DNA from: an uncultured Schlesneria sp.
GTDB taxonomy: Bacteria; Planctomycetota; Planctomycetia; Planctomycetales; Planctomycetaceae
DNA: 64,000 bases
Reading direction: 5' to 3'
NCBI GenBank assembly: GCA_903871875.1
Contig: CAIQIR010000054.1
Location: 80,801-144,800 of the forward strand
Under the pieces are notes generated by a model. That model was given only the letters and a program-made list of their open reading frames with translations. It made no database searches and was not told the origin of the DNA. Shown here in pieces: positions 37,592 through 46,937 of the stretch (position 1 is the stretch's first letter; the number at the start of each line of letters is the position of its first letter). The translations under genes were made by a program, and so were the position numbers.

Positions 37592-38290
37592 TCAGCCTGC
37601 CAAAAGCAGTTCTTCCACCCAGGCCGTTACGGCTTTGGTCGCCGGCCCCAGCCGGCTTTCGGTGAACCGCGATGAGGTGGCCGTTTTCTGAAGATTGAAC
37701 TCAATCGTGGGAATTCGCTGATGATTGGCGATATCCACAAAACTGGCTGCGGGGTAGACCACTCCGCTGGTTCCCACGGCCACAAAGAGCTCGCACTTTT
37801 GCAACGCTAGGTCGATTTCATCGAGAAAATAGGGCATTTCTCCGAACCAGACGATGTCCGGTCGAAGAGTCCCCGTGCGTTGGCACTGGCCACACGGTTC
37901 CGCCGAGTCCAGCGGCTTGGTCCAGCCGACCTTCGAATGACATTTGGTGCAGCGAATTCGTAATAATTCGCCGTGCATATGCCAGACGTCTACGCTGCCG
38001 CCGCGTTCGTGAAGGTCGTCGACATTTTGGGTGACCACGGTGATTTTGTCGGGGAAGGCGGTCTGCAGTCTGGCGATGGCCAGATGGGCCGCGTTGGGTT
38101 CCCGAGTTTGAATGTCGACTCGGCGCTGGTTGTAAAATCGATGAACCAGGGCCGGATTGTGGCGAAAGGCGCCGGGCGTGGCGACTTCTTCCACCCGATG
38201 TCCCTCCCACAAGCCGCCGGCGTCGCGAAAAGTGGGAACACCCGATTCCGCCGAAATCCCCGCTCCGGTCAGAATCACGATTTTCTTCAC
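37592..38290 (-). CDS. cobB: NAD-dependent protein deacylase, sirtuin (CobB/SIRT5-like)
   Basis: 232 residues. NAD-binding GAGISAESGVPTFRDAGGLW at the start, catalytic HMHG with QNVDDLHERGG, and zinc ligands CTKC and CGQC. YNQRR shows the Tyr-x-x-Arg pair typical of class III (desuccinylase/demalonylase, SIRT5-like) sirtuins. Removes acyl groups from Lys with NAD. Start is GTG with AAGGGGGG in front. It lies upstream of mcsA-mcsB on the same strand, pairing Lys deacylation with Arg phosphorylation genes. Confidence 0.93.
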   Translation of the reverse strand: MKKIVILTGAGISAESGVPTFRDAGGLWEGHRVEEVATPGAFRHNPALVHRFYNQRRVDIQTREPNAAHLAIARLQTAFPDKITVVTQNVDDLHERGGSVDVWHMHGELLRIRCTKCHSKVGWTKPLDSAEPCGQCQRTGTLRPDIVWFGEMPYFLDEIDLALQKCELFVAVGTSGVVYPAASFVDIANHQRIPTIEFNLQKTATSSRFTESRLGPATKAVTAWVEELLLAG

Positions 38291-38748
38291 GGCGCCCCCC
38301 TTGCGAGCAGGCCTTCAAATTCACCATCACCCGTCGCTCAATCATTCCTGCCCAAGCCACGGCGTCATTCTTACCGGAAAAGAACCTGCGAATCAAAACT
38401 CCGTCGAAAAGTTCTCGTGGAATTGCCGGAAGTCCATCGAATTGCTCCGACAAATCCACGGTACCGCTGTCTCTGCAAGATGCTCAACGGCGGTGTAGGA
38501 GCCTCGTCGTCTTCCGTTTTTCGCCGTCGTTCCTCGACATCAGTTGCTCATCAGATGTTTGGCCGCTCTGAAGAGCAAGGTGAACAAAATCTCCGAATGC
38601 GCCACTGAACAAACGGTTGGGGCTTGGTTTCCGCTCACCAAATAGCGATCGAGAATTCGCATTGCTACACTCGCTCTCATGTTCACGATGGCGGCCGTGT
38701 TCGGCATTTCCGCCTCGATCATCAACGGTTCCAGGGGAGATTGTCACG
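38291..38748. other. 458-base intergenic region between divergent units
   Basis: Divergent promoter region between the sirtuin gene and the sulfatase cluster. A frame open to the left of the sulfatase start is not gene-like. No repeat or RNA is visible. Confidence 0.4.
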
Positions 38749-40299
38749 ATGTCGACGCGTTGGCTCGGCGCATTTGCACTGATGTTGTCGATGGTCATGT
38801 TGTCGGGAAATAAATCGACGGCAGCCGATGCGCGGCAACCCAATATCCTGTTCATTTTCACCGACGATCTGGCCTGTCAGGCGATCAGTGCCTACGGCGA
38901 AAAACGTCACCTGCTCTCCACGCCGAACTTGGACCGACTGGCCCGCGACGGGGCACGATTCGATCGCTGCCTGGTCACCAATTCGATCTGTGGACCCAGC
39001 CGTGCGACGATTCTGACGGGCAAATACTCGCATCGGAACGGATTTTACAACAACACAAATTCCCGTTTCGACGGCACCCAGCAGACGTTCCCCAAGCTCA
39101 TGCAGGCGGCGGGCTATTCGACGGCGATGATCGGCAAATGGCATTTGATCAGCGATCCGACTGGCTTCGATCATTGGCACATCCTGCCCGGGCAGGGGCT
39201 GTACTACAATCCGCCGATGATTCGCAACGGCGAAAAGGTGAAGCACGAGGGCTACGCCACCGACATCATCACGGACCTGTCGATCGATTGGCTGAAAAAT
39301 CGTGACTCATCAAAACCGTTTGTCTTGATGAGTCAGCACAAAGCGCCGCATCGCGAATGGGCACCCGCCCTGCGGGATCTCGGCTGGGACCACGATCGGC
39401 AATATCCCGAACCGGAGACGTTGTTCGACGATTTCGCCGGTCGCAGCAAGGCGGTCAGCGATCACGACATGGGAATCGCCACCACGTTTACCGACCTGGA
39501 TGTCAAACTGACGCCCACTTCGAACATGACCGCAGAACAGTTGAAGGTCTGGAACGCGTACTATGAACCGCGCAACGAGGCTTACCGCAAAGCCAATCTC
39601 AGTGGCAAGGATCTGGTGCGATGGCGCTACAATCGGTACATGCACGATTATCTCGCCTGCGTGAAGGCGGTCGATGAAAATGTTGGACGGCTGCTCGCCT
39701 TTTTGGATCAGGAAGGATTGGCAGAGAACACGCTGGTCGTATTCTCGTCCGACCAGGGTTTTTATCTGGGCGAGCATGGCTGGTTTGATAAACGGTGGAT
39801 CTTTGAAGAATCGCTGCGAACACCGCTGCTGATGCGATGGCCGGCTGTCATCAAGCCCGGCAGCACCAGCAATCAGATCGTTTCGTTGGTCGATTTCGCA
39901 GAGACCTTTCTCGACATGGCGGGTCGTCCGATTCCGGCAGACATGCAGGGACACAGCCTGTTGCCGCTGATGAAGGGCGAAACACCGGCCGACTGGCGCA
40001 AGAGCCTGTATTACCATTACTACGAATACCCCACGCCTCATCACGTCCGCCCGCACTACGGTGTCGTCACCGATCGCTTCAAACTGGTGCATTACTACAA
40101 ACCGGACGTCGACGATTGGGAACTGCTCGATCGTGAGAAAGATCCTCTGGAAGTCAAAAACTTCTACAACGATCCGGCCTACGCCCAAACGGTGAAGGAA
40201 CTGCATGCCGAACTGAACCGACTACGAAGTGAAGTCCAAGAAACCGGCGACCCTCCGCGTGCCGCCCATGGAGATCGTCCTTTCGATACCAAAGGCTAG
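38749..40299 (+). CDS. Sulfatase, type I Cys (C-x-P-S-R), secreted
   Basis: 516 residues with a signal peptide (residues 1-24). Sulfatase core: metal ligands in FTDD at the N-terminus, nucleophile Cys81 in CGPSRATILTG (to be made formylglycine by an FGE enzyme), KWHL in the active-site block, and SSDQGFYLGEHGWFDK near residue 340. The tail YDPxRD-like DREKDPLEVKNFYNDPAYA is common in the DUF4976-type C-terminal domain. Hydrolyses a sulfate ester, most likely on a polysaccharide. AGGGGAGA lies before the ATG. First of four consecutive sulfatases. Confidence 0.92.
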   Translation: MSTRWLGAFALMLSMVMLSGNKSTAADARQPNILFIFTDDLACQAISAYGEKRHLLSTPNLDRLARDGARFDRCLVTNSICGPSRATILTGKYSHRNGFYNNTNSRFDGTQQTFPKLMQAAGYSTAMIGKWHLISDPTGFDHWHILPGQGLYYNPPMIRNGEKVKHEGYATDIITDLSIDWLKNRDSSKPFVLMSQHKAPHREWAPALRDLGWDHDRQYPEPETLFDDFAGRSKAVSDHDMGIATTFTDLDVKLTPTSNMTAEQLKVWNAYYEPRNEAYRKANLSGKDLVRWRYNRYMHDYLACVKAVDENVGRLLAFLDQEGLAENTLVVFSSDQGFYLGEHGWFDKRWIFEESLRTPLLMRWPAVIKPGSTSNQIVSLVDFAETFLDMAGRPIPADMQGHSLLPLMKGETPADWRKSLYYHYYEYPTPHHVRPHYGVVTDRFKLVHYYKPDVDDWELLDREKDPLEVKNFYNDPAYAQTVKELHAELNRLRSEVQETGDPPRAAHGDRPFDTKG

Positions 40300-40466
40300 T
40301 CACCAGGGAGGACGAACGATTGGGCTGAAACTTGCGCGAATTGGTGAGGTCATGATGGGGCGTGAGTACGAAAGTTTCAGTCTGCCTCTCGGTCTTTTTT
40401 CCCTGGTCAGCTGCTGATTGACGACAAACTCTCCGCGATTCGGTTCATTTCACGAGTGAGCGAACG

Positions 40467-42110
40467 ATGTATTCGATACGAGGTTGGTGCTGTTGCCCAT
40501 CGTCCCTTCTGCGGACAGTCCTGATTGTGATTGTCGTCGGCTTGCTTGCGCCGCTCGCTCTGCCAGCGGCAGAATCCAAACGGCCAAACATCGTATTCGC
40601 GTTCGCCGACGACTGGGGCCGGTATGCGAGTGCCTACGCAAAAGTCGATGGTCCTGGGACGATCAATGACGTTGTGAGAACCCCGAATTTCGACCACATG
40701 GCGAGCGAAGGTGTGTTATTCCGCCGGGCCTTTGTTTCTGCGCCCAGTTGCACCCCCTGTCGCAGTGCCCTGCTCTCTGGTCAGCATTTCTGGCGCACGG
40801 GCCGTGGAGCAATCCTCCGCGGCGCGGTCTGGGACGGAACCCAGCCGTCATTTCCGCTGATGTTACGAGACGCCGGGTATCACATTGGCAAGTCCTACAA
40901 AGTGTGGAGTCCCGGCACACCAGTTGACGCGCCCTACGGAGCGACCCAATACGCCTACGAGAAAGCGGGCCGACGTTTCAATAAGTTCTCTGGCAATGCC
41001 ACCAAAATGGTGGCAGGTGGTCTGCCGGTCGAACAGGCTAAACAGTCGTTGTACGACGAAGTGTCTGCCAACTTCAACGACTTTTTATCGGCTCGGAAGC
41101 CGGGTCAGCCGTTCTGTTATTGGTTCGGTCCGACCAACGTCCATCGCAAATGGACGAAAGGATCAGGAAAAGCTTTGTGGGGTCTCAATCCTGACGACCT
41201 GCAAGGGAAACTTCCCCCGTTTTTGCCAGACGTGCCCGAAGTGCGTGAAGATATGTCTGACTACCTGGGCGAGGTTCAAGCGTTCGACGCGGCCTGGGGA
41301 TTGTTGATCAAACGGCTGGCCGAATTGGGAGAACTCGACAATACATTGATCGTCGTCAGCGGTGATCATGGCCCGCCCGGTTTCGCTCATGGCAAATGCA
41401 ATTTGTATGACTTTGGTGCGAGTGTCGCGCTGGCCATGCGATGGGGCGGCGCTCCTGGCGGCCGGGTCGTCGATGACCTGATCAGTTTAACTGATCTCGC
41501 CCCGACGTTTCTCGAACTGGGTGGCGTGGACGTGCCGCCGTCGATGACCGGACGCAGTCTGGTGCCACTATTAAAGTCCGGCCAATCCGGCCAAATCGAC
41601 GCCCATCGTTCCGCCGTATTCATTGGTCGTGAACGGCACGTGGAAGATGCCCGCGCCGATTTCGCGCCGTACCCCCAGCGAGCGATTCGTACGCGCGATG
41701 CACTTTACATCATTAATTTCCGGCCCGAACGCTGGCCGCTCGGCGATCCCTATCGATTGGAGGGCACCAATCCACCCCGTCGTGAAGAACTGACGGAAGA
41801 CACTCGTTGTACTCTGGCGGATGAAGATGCCGGACCCACCAAGGCCTGGCTGGTCGGCATGCGCGACGACCCGCGGTGGAAACGCTATTTCGAGTCGGCT
41901 TACGGTCGGCGGCCGCGCGAGGAACTATACGACTTGAAAACGGATCCGTATCAGGTGAAGAATGTGGCCGCCGATCCCGCCTATCAACAACTTCGCCGCG
42001 AATTGGAGCAGCGACTGCTCGACGAAATGCAACGCACGGGAGATCCTCGTCTGGTCGACGAAGGCCGGTTTTTTGAAACACCGCCCATGTCCGGTCCAGT
42101 GACCGAGTGA
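40467..42110 (+). CDS. Sulfatase, SGSH-like, with C-T-P-C-R motif
   Basis: 547 residues; hydrophobic signal at about residues 15-35. The N-terminus FAFADDWGRYASAYAK and the block APSCTPCRSALLSG (Cys95 the nucleophile) resemble heparan N-sulfatase (SGSH) more than steroid sulfatases. The fourth motif position is Cys instead of the usual Ser, so the motif is C-x-P-C-R. Later blocks VVSGDHGPPGFAHGKCNLYD and EELYDLKTDPYQVKNVA are intact. Still expected to be active, because formylglycine needs only the Cys with Pro/Ala and Arg. Follows the previous sulfatase after 167 bases. Confidence 0.9.
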   Translation: MYSIRGWCCCPSSLLRTVLIVIVVGLLAPLALPAAESKRPNIVFAFADDWGRYASAYAKVDGPGTINDVVRTPNFDHMASEGVLFRRAFVSAPSCTPCRSALLSGQHFWRTGRGAILRGAVWDGTQPSFPLMLRDAGYHIGKSYKVWSPGTPVDAPYGATQYAYEKAGRRFNKFSGNATKMVAGGLPVEQAKQSLYDEVSANFNDFLSARKPGQPFCYWFGPTNVHRKWTKGSGKALWGLNPDDLQGKLPPFLPDVPEVREDMSDYLGEVQAFDAAWGLLIKRLAELGELDNTLIVVSGDHGPPGFAHGKCNLYDFGASVALAMRWGGAPGGRVVDDLISLTDLAPTFLELGGVDVPPSMTGRSLVPLLKSGQSGQIDAHRSAVFIGRERHVEDARADFAPYPQRAIRTRDALYIINFRPERWPLGDPYRLEGTNPPRREELTEDTRCTLADEDAGPTKAWLVGMRDDPRWKRYFESAYGRRPREELYDLKTDPYQVKNVAADPAYQQLRRELEQRLLDEMQRTGDPRLVDEGRFFETPPMSGPVTE

Positions 42111-42246
42111 TGTCGTCACCGCGCCTGATCAAGTGCGATGCTGGCCCGGCATTGGCAGTAGCACATGACAATCCTGTTTTGCCGCAGCTCTCGTCGAATG
42201 GCTTCAATGTAAACGTTGAAGTCGCTCGCCAAAGAAAGAATCAACG

Positions 42247-43674
42247 ATGAGATCGATCTCCCGGTTACTGTCGATCGTGTTGATGCTCGTCGGCACACAG
42301 CGACTCGCTGCCGCCGATCGTCCCAACATTCTGTTCATCATCGCGGACGATCAGAGTTTTCAAACCATCGGAGCCCTGGGTTATACCGACATCGAAACGC
42401 CGAATCTGGATCGACTGGTCAAACGAGGCACCACGTTCACTCAAGCCCGCAACATGGGCTCGTTTCATCAGGCGGTGTGCGTCGCCAGTCGGGCAATGCT
42501 GATGACCGGTCGCAGCCTGTGGCGTGCCTCGGCTCTGTATGAATTAGCCGATCAGGAACGTCAGGCCGGTCGGCTTTGGCCGCAGCGAATGGAGCATCAA
42601 GGCTACGCCACCTATTTCACAGGCAAATGGCACGTTACCACCGACGTCGCGAGGGTTTTCAATCAGACCAAAGGCCTCCGTGCGGGAATGCCCAAAGAAA
42701 CGGCCGCAGGATACAACCGCCCCTTGCCTGGTCAGCCTGATCTCTGGTCGCCCGACGATCCGAAGTTTGGCGGATACTGGGAAGGTGGTCGGCATTGGAG
42801 TGAGACTCTGGCCGACGATGTGATTGAGTTTTTCGGCCGCACCAAACAATCGAAACAGCCGTTTTTTCTGTACGCGGCGTTCAATGCCCCACACGATCCC
42901 CGTCAGTCACCTCGAGCCTGCCTCGATCGTTATCCTCTGCAGCGGATCGCCGTGCCGAAAAGTTTTTTGCCTGTCTATCCTTATCTCGAACAAATCGGCT
43001 GCGGAACCGACAAACGCGACGAGAAGACCGCGCCCTTCCCGCGTACCGAACAGATTGTGAAAGTTCACCGACAAGAGTACTACGCCATCATTACCCACAT
43101 GGACGCGCAAATCGGCCGAATTCTGGATGCGCTGGATCAATCTGGTCAGGCTGATCATACGTGGATCATGTTCACGGCCGACCACGGTCTAGCAGTGGGG
43201 CAGCACGGTTTGATGGGTAAACAAAACATGTACGAACATAGCCTGCGTGTGCCATTTATCATTACTGGGCCTGATGCACCTCGAGATGTTCGCCTCGACA
43301 CGCCGATCTATCTGCAAGATGCGATGGCCACGGCGTTGGCCATTGCCGGTGCGCCGCTGGACCCGGAAATCGAGTTTCAAAGTCTGCTGCCCCTGTTGCG
43401 TGGCGAACCACCTGCTGTCGCTCGCCACGCCATGTATGGAGCGTTCCTCGATCTACAGCGAGCCGTCGTTCATGACGGTTGGAAGCTGATTCACTACCCG
43501 AAAGCGGGCGTCAACCGGCTGTATCATCTGGCCAGCGACTCCGAAGAACTGCACGATCTGGCCAACGATCCGGCCCAGGCAGAACGGATCCGCACGTTAG
43601 GGCGGCAGCTGAGGCGTTTACAGCAGGAACTGGCTGATCCGTTGGATCTCGCCGCCCAATTTCCGAACGATTGA
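42247..43674 (+). CDS. Sulfatase, choline-sulfatase-like, C-V-A-S-R motif
   Basis: 475 residues with a signal peptide (1-22). Nucleophile Cys78 in CVASRAMLMTG, Pro replaced by Ala as in several bacterial sulfatase subfamilies. The core FIIADDQSFQTIGALGY, TGKWHV, FTADHGLAVGQHGLMGKQNM is complete. C-terminal part ends LYHLASDSEELHDLANDPAQ. A different subfamily from its neighbours, so a different sulfate position is likely targeted. AAAGAAAG upstream of the ATG. Confidence 0.9.
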   Translation: MRSISRLLSIVLMLVGTQRLAAADRPNILFIIADDQSFQTIGALGYTDIETPNLDRLVKRGTTFTQARNMGSFHQAVCVASRAMLMTGRSLWRASALYELADQERQAGRLWPQRMEHQGYATYFTGKWHVTTDVARVFNQTKGLRAGMPKETAAGYNRPLPGQPDLWSPDDPKFGGYWEGGRHWSETLADDVIEFFGRTKQSKQPFFLYAAFNAPHDPRQSPRACLDRYPLQRIAVPKSFLPVYPYLEQIGCGTDKRDEKTAPFPRTEQIVKVHRQEYYAIITHMDAQIGRILDALDQSGQADHTWIMFTADHGLAVGQHGLMGKQNMYEHSLRVPFIITGPDAPRDVRLDTPIYLQDAMATALAIAGAPLDPEIEFQSLLPLLRGEPPAVARHAMYGAFLDLQRAVVHDGWKLIHYPKAGVNRLYHLASDSEELHDLANDPAQAERIRTLGRQLRRLQQELADPLDLAAQFPND

Positions 43675-43695
43675 ATTCATTTACGAGAACCTGTG

Positions 43696-45189
43696 ATGTC
43701 TCGCTACGCTCTTTGGATCTTCCTATTCGCCGCACTGGCCGGTTCGTCCGTGGCGGCACCGGCTGCTGACGCCGCGAAACCCAATGTACTGTTCATCGCG
43801 ATCGACGATCAGAATGATTGGATCGGTACTCTGGGCGGTCATCCGTTGGTCAAGACGCCGCACATCGATCGGCTGGCGCAGCGCGGAACGGTGTTGCTCA
43901 ACGCGCATTGTCAGGCACCGCTCTGTAATCCGTCGCGCACCAGCTTGATGCTTGGTTTGCGGCCGACCACGACCGGCGTCTATGGGCTGGCTCCCTGGTT
44001 TCGAACGCTGGAGGAATGGAAAGATCGCGTGACGATTCCTCAGCACTTCAAGGCTCACGGGTATCGCACGCTGTGCACCGGAAAAATCCACCACGGTGAT
44101 GCGGGTGGGGTCCAGCAACGAGCCACCGAATTCGACATTTGGGGACCGGGCAGCTCGATCGGTGCACAACCGAAGCAGAAGCTCGTGGGACCCACACCGA
44201 TGGGAAACAATCCCCTGATCGATTGGGGGACGTTCCCTCACAAGGATGAAGACAAAGGCGATTACCAGATCGCCAGTTGGGCCGTCGACCAGATCAAATC
44301 GGCCCCGAAGGATCAACCGTTTTTTCTGGCGACCGGTTTCTTTCTGCCGCACGTTCCCTGCTACGCGACCCAGCAGTGGTTCGATCTGTATCCCGACGAC
44401 GACAGCGTCCTGCCGCTGGTGAAAGACAACGATCGTGATGATACGCCGCATTTCTCGTGGTATCTTCATTGGCATCTGCCTGAGCCCCGATTGAAATGGG
44501 TCAAAGATCATCACCAGTGGCGCAATCTTGTTCGTTCGTACCTCGCCTGTACCAGTTTTGTCGATGCGCAGGTGGGACGGATGATGGCCGCCCTGGAGGA
44601 TGCAGGATTGGCCGAGAACACGATTGTCGTATTGTGGGGAGATCACGGTTGGCATCTGGGCGAAAAAGCGATCACAGGCAAGAATTCGCTGTGGGATCGC
44701 AGTACGCGAGTTCCGCTGATCTTCGCCGGGCCCGGCGTCACCGCAGGGGGCCGTTGTCTGCAGCCAGCGGAATTACTGGATATCTATCCGACGCTGATCG
44801 AGCTGTGCGGTCTGACGAACCGCGCGGATTTGGAAGGGATCAGTATCGTTCCACAGCTGAAGGACGCGGCCACAATCCGCACTCGTCCGGCTTTGACGAC
44901 GCATAATCAAGGTAATCACGGCGTTCGCAGTGAAGGCTGGCGTTATATTCGCTACGCCGACGGCAGCGAAGAGTTGTACGACATGGCCCGCGATCCCCAC
45001 GAATGGGACAATCTGGCCGGCGAGTCGGAACTGGCGTCGATCAGAGCCGAGCATCGAAAGTGGATTCCGAAAAGTGAGGCGCCGCTGGTCAAAAATAGTG
45101 CGACTCGCGTGCTGACATACGATAAAACCACAGACGAAGCGGTCTGGGAGGGCACGAAAGTTCGTCGCAGTGATCCGATTCCGGAATGA
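43696..45189 (+). CDS. Sulfatase, iduronate-2-sulfatase-like
   Basis: 497 residues with signal peptide (1-27). Nucleophile Cys77 in CNPSRTSLMLGLRPTTTGVY, a stretch typical of iduronate-2-sulfatase-like enzymes, as are the N-terminus FIAIDDQNDWIGTLGGHP and PHVPCYATQQWFDLYPDD. Other conserved blocks: GKIHHGD and LWGDHGWHLGEKAITGKNSLWD. Starts only 21 bases after the previous sulfatase, so those two are likely co-transcribed. ATG 43696 is preceded in frame by a GTG three bases earlier. Confidence 0.92.
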   Translation: MSRYALWIFLFAALAGSSVAAPAADAAKPNVLFIAIDDQNDWIGTLGGHPLVKTPHIDRLAQRGTVLLNAHCQAPLCNPSRTSLMLGLRPTTTGVYGLAPWFRTLEEWKDRVTIPQHFKAHGYRTLCTGKIHHGDAGGVQQRATEFDIWGPGSSIGAQPKQKLVGPTPMGNNPLIDWGTFPHKDEDKGDYQIASWAVDQIKSAPKDQPFFLATGFFLPHVPCYATQQWFDLYPDDDSVLPLVKDNDRDDTPHFSWYLHWHLPEPRLKWVKDHHQWRNLVRSYLACTSFVDAQVGRMMAALEDAGLAENTIVVLWGDHGWHLGEKAITGKNSLWDRSTRVPLIFAGPGVTAGGRCLQPAELLDIYPTLIELCGLTNRADLEGISIVPQLKDAATIRTRPALTTHNQGNHGVRSEGWRYIRYADGSEELYDMARDPHEWDNLAGESELASIRAEHRKWIPKSEAPLVKNSATRVLTYDKTTDEAVWEGTKVRRSDPIPE

Positions 45190-45300
45190 CGGCACCGATT
45201 GCACGACACTTCGGAGCAAACAGTTGTGGCGGCCCAGATGACCAATTAACATCCGCCTGCGATTACTTACTTTGTCAGGACAGTTGGAGTTGAGGAAACA

Positions 45301-46164
45301 ATGAGCGAATCCGTCGAATCTGGTACACGACCCGCAAACGACCCCCGCTGGCCAAGTGTCGAATTGCCGAAACCCTTGTCACCTCGCCCCAAACTTACTC
45401 ACGCGCTGTTCGATTTCGACGGCACGCTGTCGCTGATTCGACAAGGTTGGCCCGAAGTCATGGTGCCGATGTTCGTCGAAGTCTTGCCTTGCCGCGATGG
45501 CGAAACGGTCGAAGACGTGCGCCGGATGGCTTGGGACGACATTATGCGTCTGAATGGCAAGCAAACGATCTACCAAATGATCCAATTGGCCGAACGCATC
45601 AAGGAACGTGGCGGCGAGGCGCGCGAACCCCTGTGGTACAAACACGAGTACCTGCGGCGGTTGGAAGAACGCACCCGCGAGCGCACTGGTGGCTTGCGCA
45701 GCGGCGCGATCAAGCCAAACGCGTGGCTGGTTCACGAAGCTCGGACGTTGCTCGAACATCTGCAGCAGAGCGGTCTGACGCTGTATCTGGCCAGCGGAAC
45801 GGATGAATACGCCGTCAAGGAAGAAGCCAAACTGCTCGATCTGACGAAATATTTTGGATCACATATCTACGGGGCGCTCGACGATTACAAGCAATTCTCG
45901 AAGAAGATGATCATCGATCGCATTCTCCGCGAAAATAATATCGACGGCGGACAATTGATCTCGTTCGGCGATGGCTATGTGGAAATCGAAAACACCAAAG
46001 AAGTTGGTGGTCTGGCGATCGCCGTGGCCAGCGATGAAGCTCACAACGGTTCCGGCAAAGTCGATGAATGGAAACGGAAGCGACTGCTGGGTGTCGGTGC
46101 CGACGCGGTCATTCCTGACTTCCGCGACGCGATCCCACTGGTAAACTTTGTTCTGGGCCGATAG
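45301..46164 (+). CDS. HAD-superfamily hydrolase
   Basis: 287 residues. Catalytic aspartates in LFDFDGTLS (Asp38 nucleophile, Asp40 acid/base), motif II in LASGTDEYA, Lys in FSKKMIIDRIL and motif IV in SFGDGYVEIENTKEVGG. A large helical cap of about 100 residues (80-180) follows motif I, so it is a C1-cap phosphatase. No signal peptide, thus cytoplasmic. Follows the sulfatases; may act on a sugar phosphate from the degraded glycan (inference). GAGGAAA precedes the ATG. Confidence 0.88.
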   Translation: MSESVESGTRPANDPRWPSVELPKPLSPRPKLTHALFDFDGTLSLIRQGWPEVMVPMFVEVLPCRDGETVEDVRRMAWDDIMRLNGKQTIYQMIQLAERIKERGGEAREPLWYKHEYLRRLEERTRERTGGLRSGAIKPNAWLVHEARTLLEHLQQSGLTLYLASGTDEYAVKEEAKLLDLTKYFGSHIYGALDDYKQFSKKMIIDRILRENNIDGGQLISFGDGYVEIENTKEVGGLAIAVASDEAHNGSGKVDEWKRKRLLGVGADAVIPDFRDAIPLVNFVLGR

Positions 46165-46310
46165 GGAATCGATGAATTCGTCAGCTGCCCACGGTTTGCT
46201 CGGCGGGCGGCTGACGGCCGGCTGTTTCCCAATCCGTAATCTCGATTGACAGACTCCAGACAGCCAAAGGTTCGGTGAGCGAGCGCACCGGCCTGACGGC
46301 GGAGACCAAC

Positions 46311-46691
46311 ATGGGCTTCATCAACATTTCCGAGTTTGAAGCGATTGAACCGGTGCCGGGCTGTCGGATGCGGACGCCGTTCGGTCAGAACATGATGCTG
46401 TCGTACCTGGAAATGGATGACGGAGCCGAAGTGCCGATGCATTCTCACCCGCACGAACAAGGGGGAATGCTGATCAAGGGCACAGTTCAGTTAACCATCG
46501 GCGACGAGACGCGTTTGTGCGAAGCCGGTTCCATGTTTTTGATCCCGCCCAACGTCAAGCATCGTGCGGTTGCCGTAGGAGGCAAGTGCGTGATCCTGGA
46601 CGTCTTCAGCCCCGTGCGCGAAGACTATGCCGAACTGGTCAATCGCTATATCCCGCCTGTCGAACCCCGCCCCACCGATTCCCCCAAATAG
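46311..46691 (+). CDS. Cupin-fold protein
   Basis: 126 residues, single cupin domain. Metal-binding histidines in MHSHPHEQGGMLIKGTVQLT (His44, His46, and His48/Glu49) and a second motif at FLIPPNVKHRAVA. Small cupins of this type bind metal and act in sugar isomerisation, in dioxygenation or as sensors. ATG 46311 with GGAG upstream is preferred to GTG 46275. Possibly part of the sulfatase locus, since it is 146 bases after the HAD gene. Confidence 0.87.
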   Translation: MGFINISEFEAIEPVPGCRMRTPFGQNMMLSYLEMDDGAEVPMHSHPHEQGGMLIKGTVQLTIGDETRLCEAGSMFLIPPNVKHRAVAVGGKCVILDVFSPVREDYAELVNRYIPPVEPRPTDSPK

Positions 46692-46937
46692 TCGATACCG
46701 TTATGCCGTGGGAACCTGCCGGCGGGTTTTAATCGCGGCAGAAGGCGATTCCACTGACGCCGACAATTATTCCGCCTGGATTCAGGGGATTGTCGGCCGA
46801 AAATGATGATCCCGCTACCGCTTGTTAAGAGGCCGCTCCTTAAACTCGATCCACTCGTATGGACGGGTTTGGAACTCGAAGTGAGCGACATCGATCGAAC
46901 GATCTGCCCCGTAATCCGCACCGACCTTCACCGCAGC

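Noticed and set aside
46759..46798. CCGACAAT/ATTGTCGG inverted repeat after the cupin gene
   Set aside because: 8-bp arms with a 24-base loop and no T tract on either strand; too weak to call a terminator.
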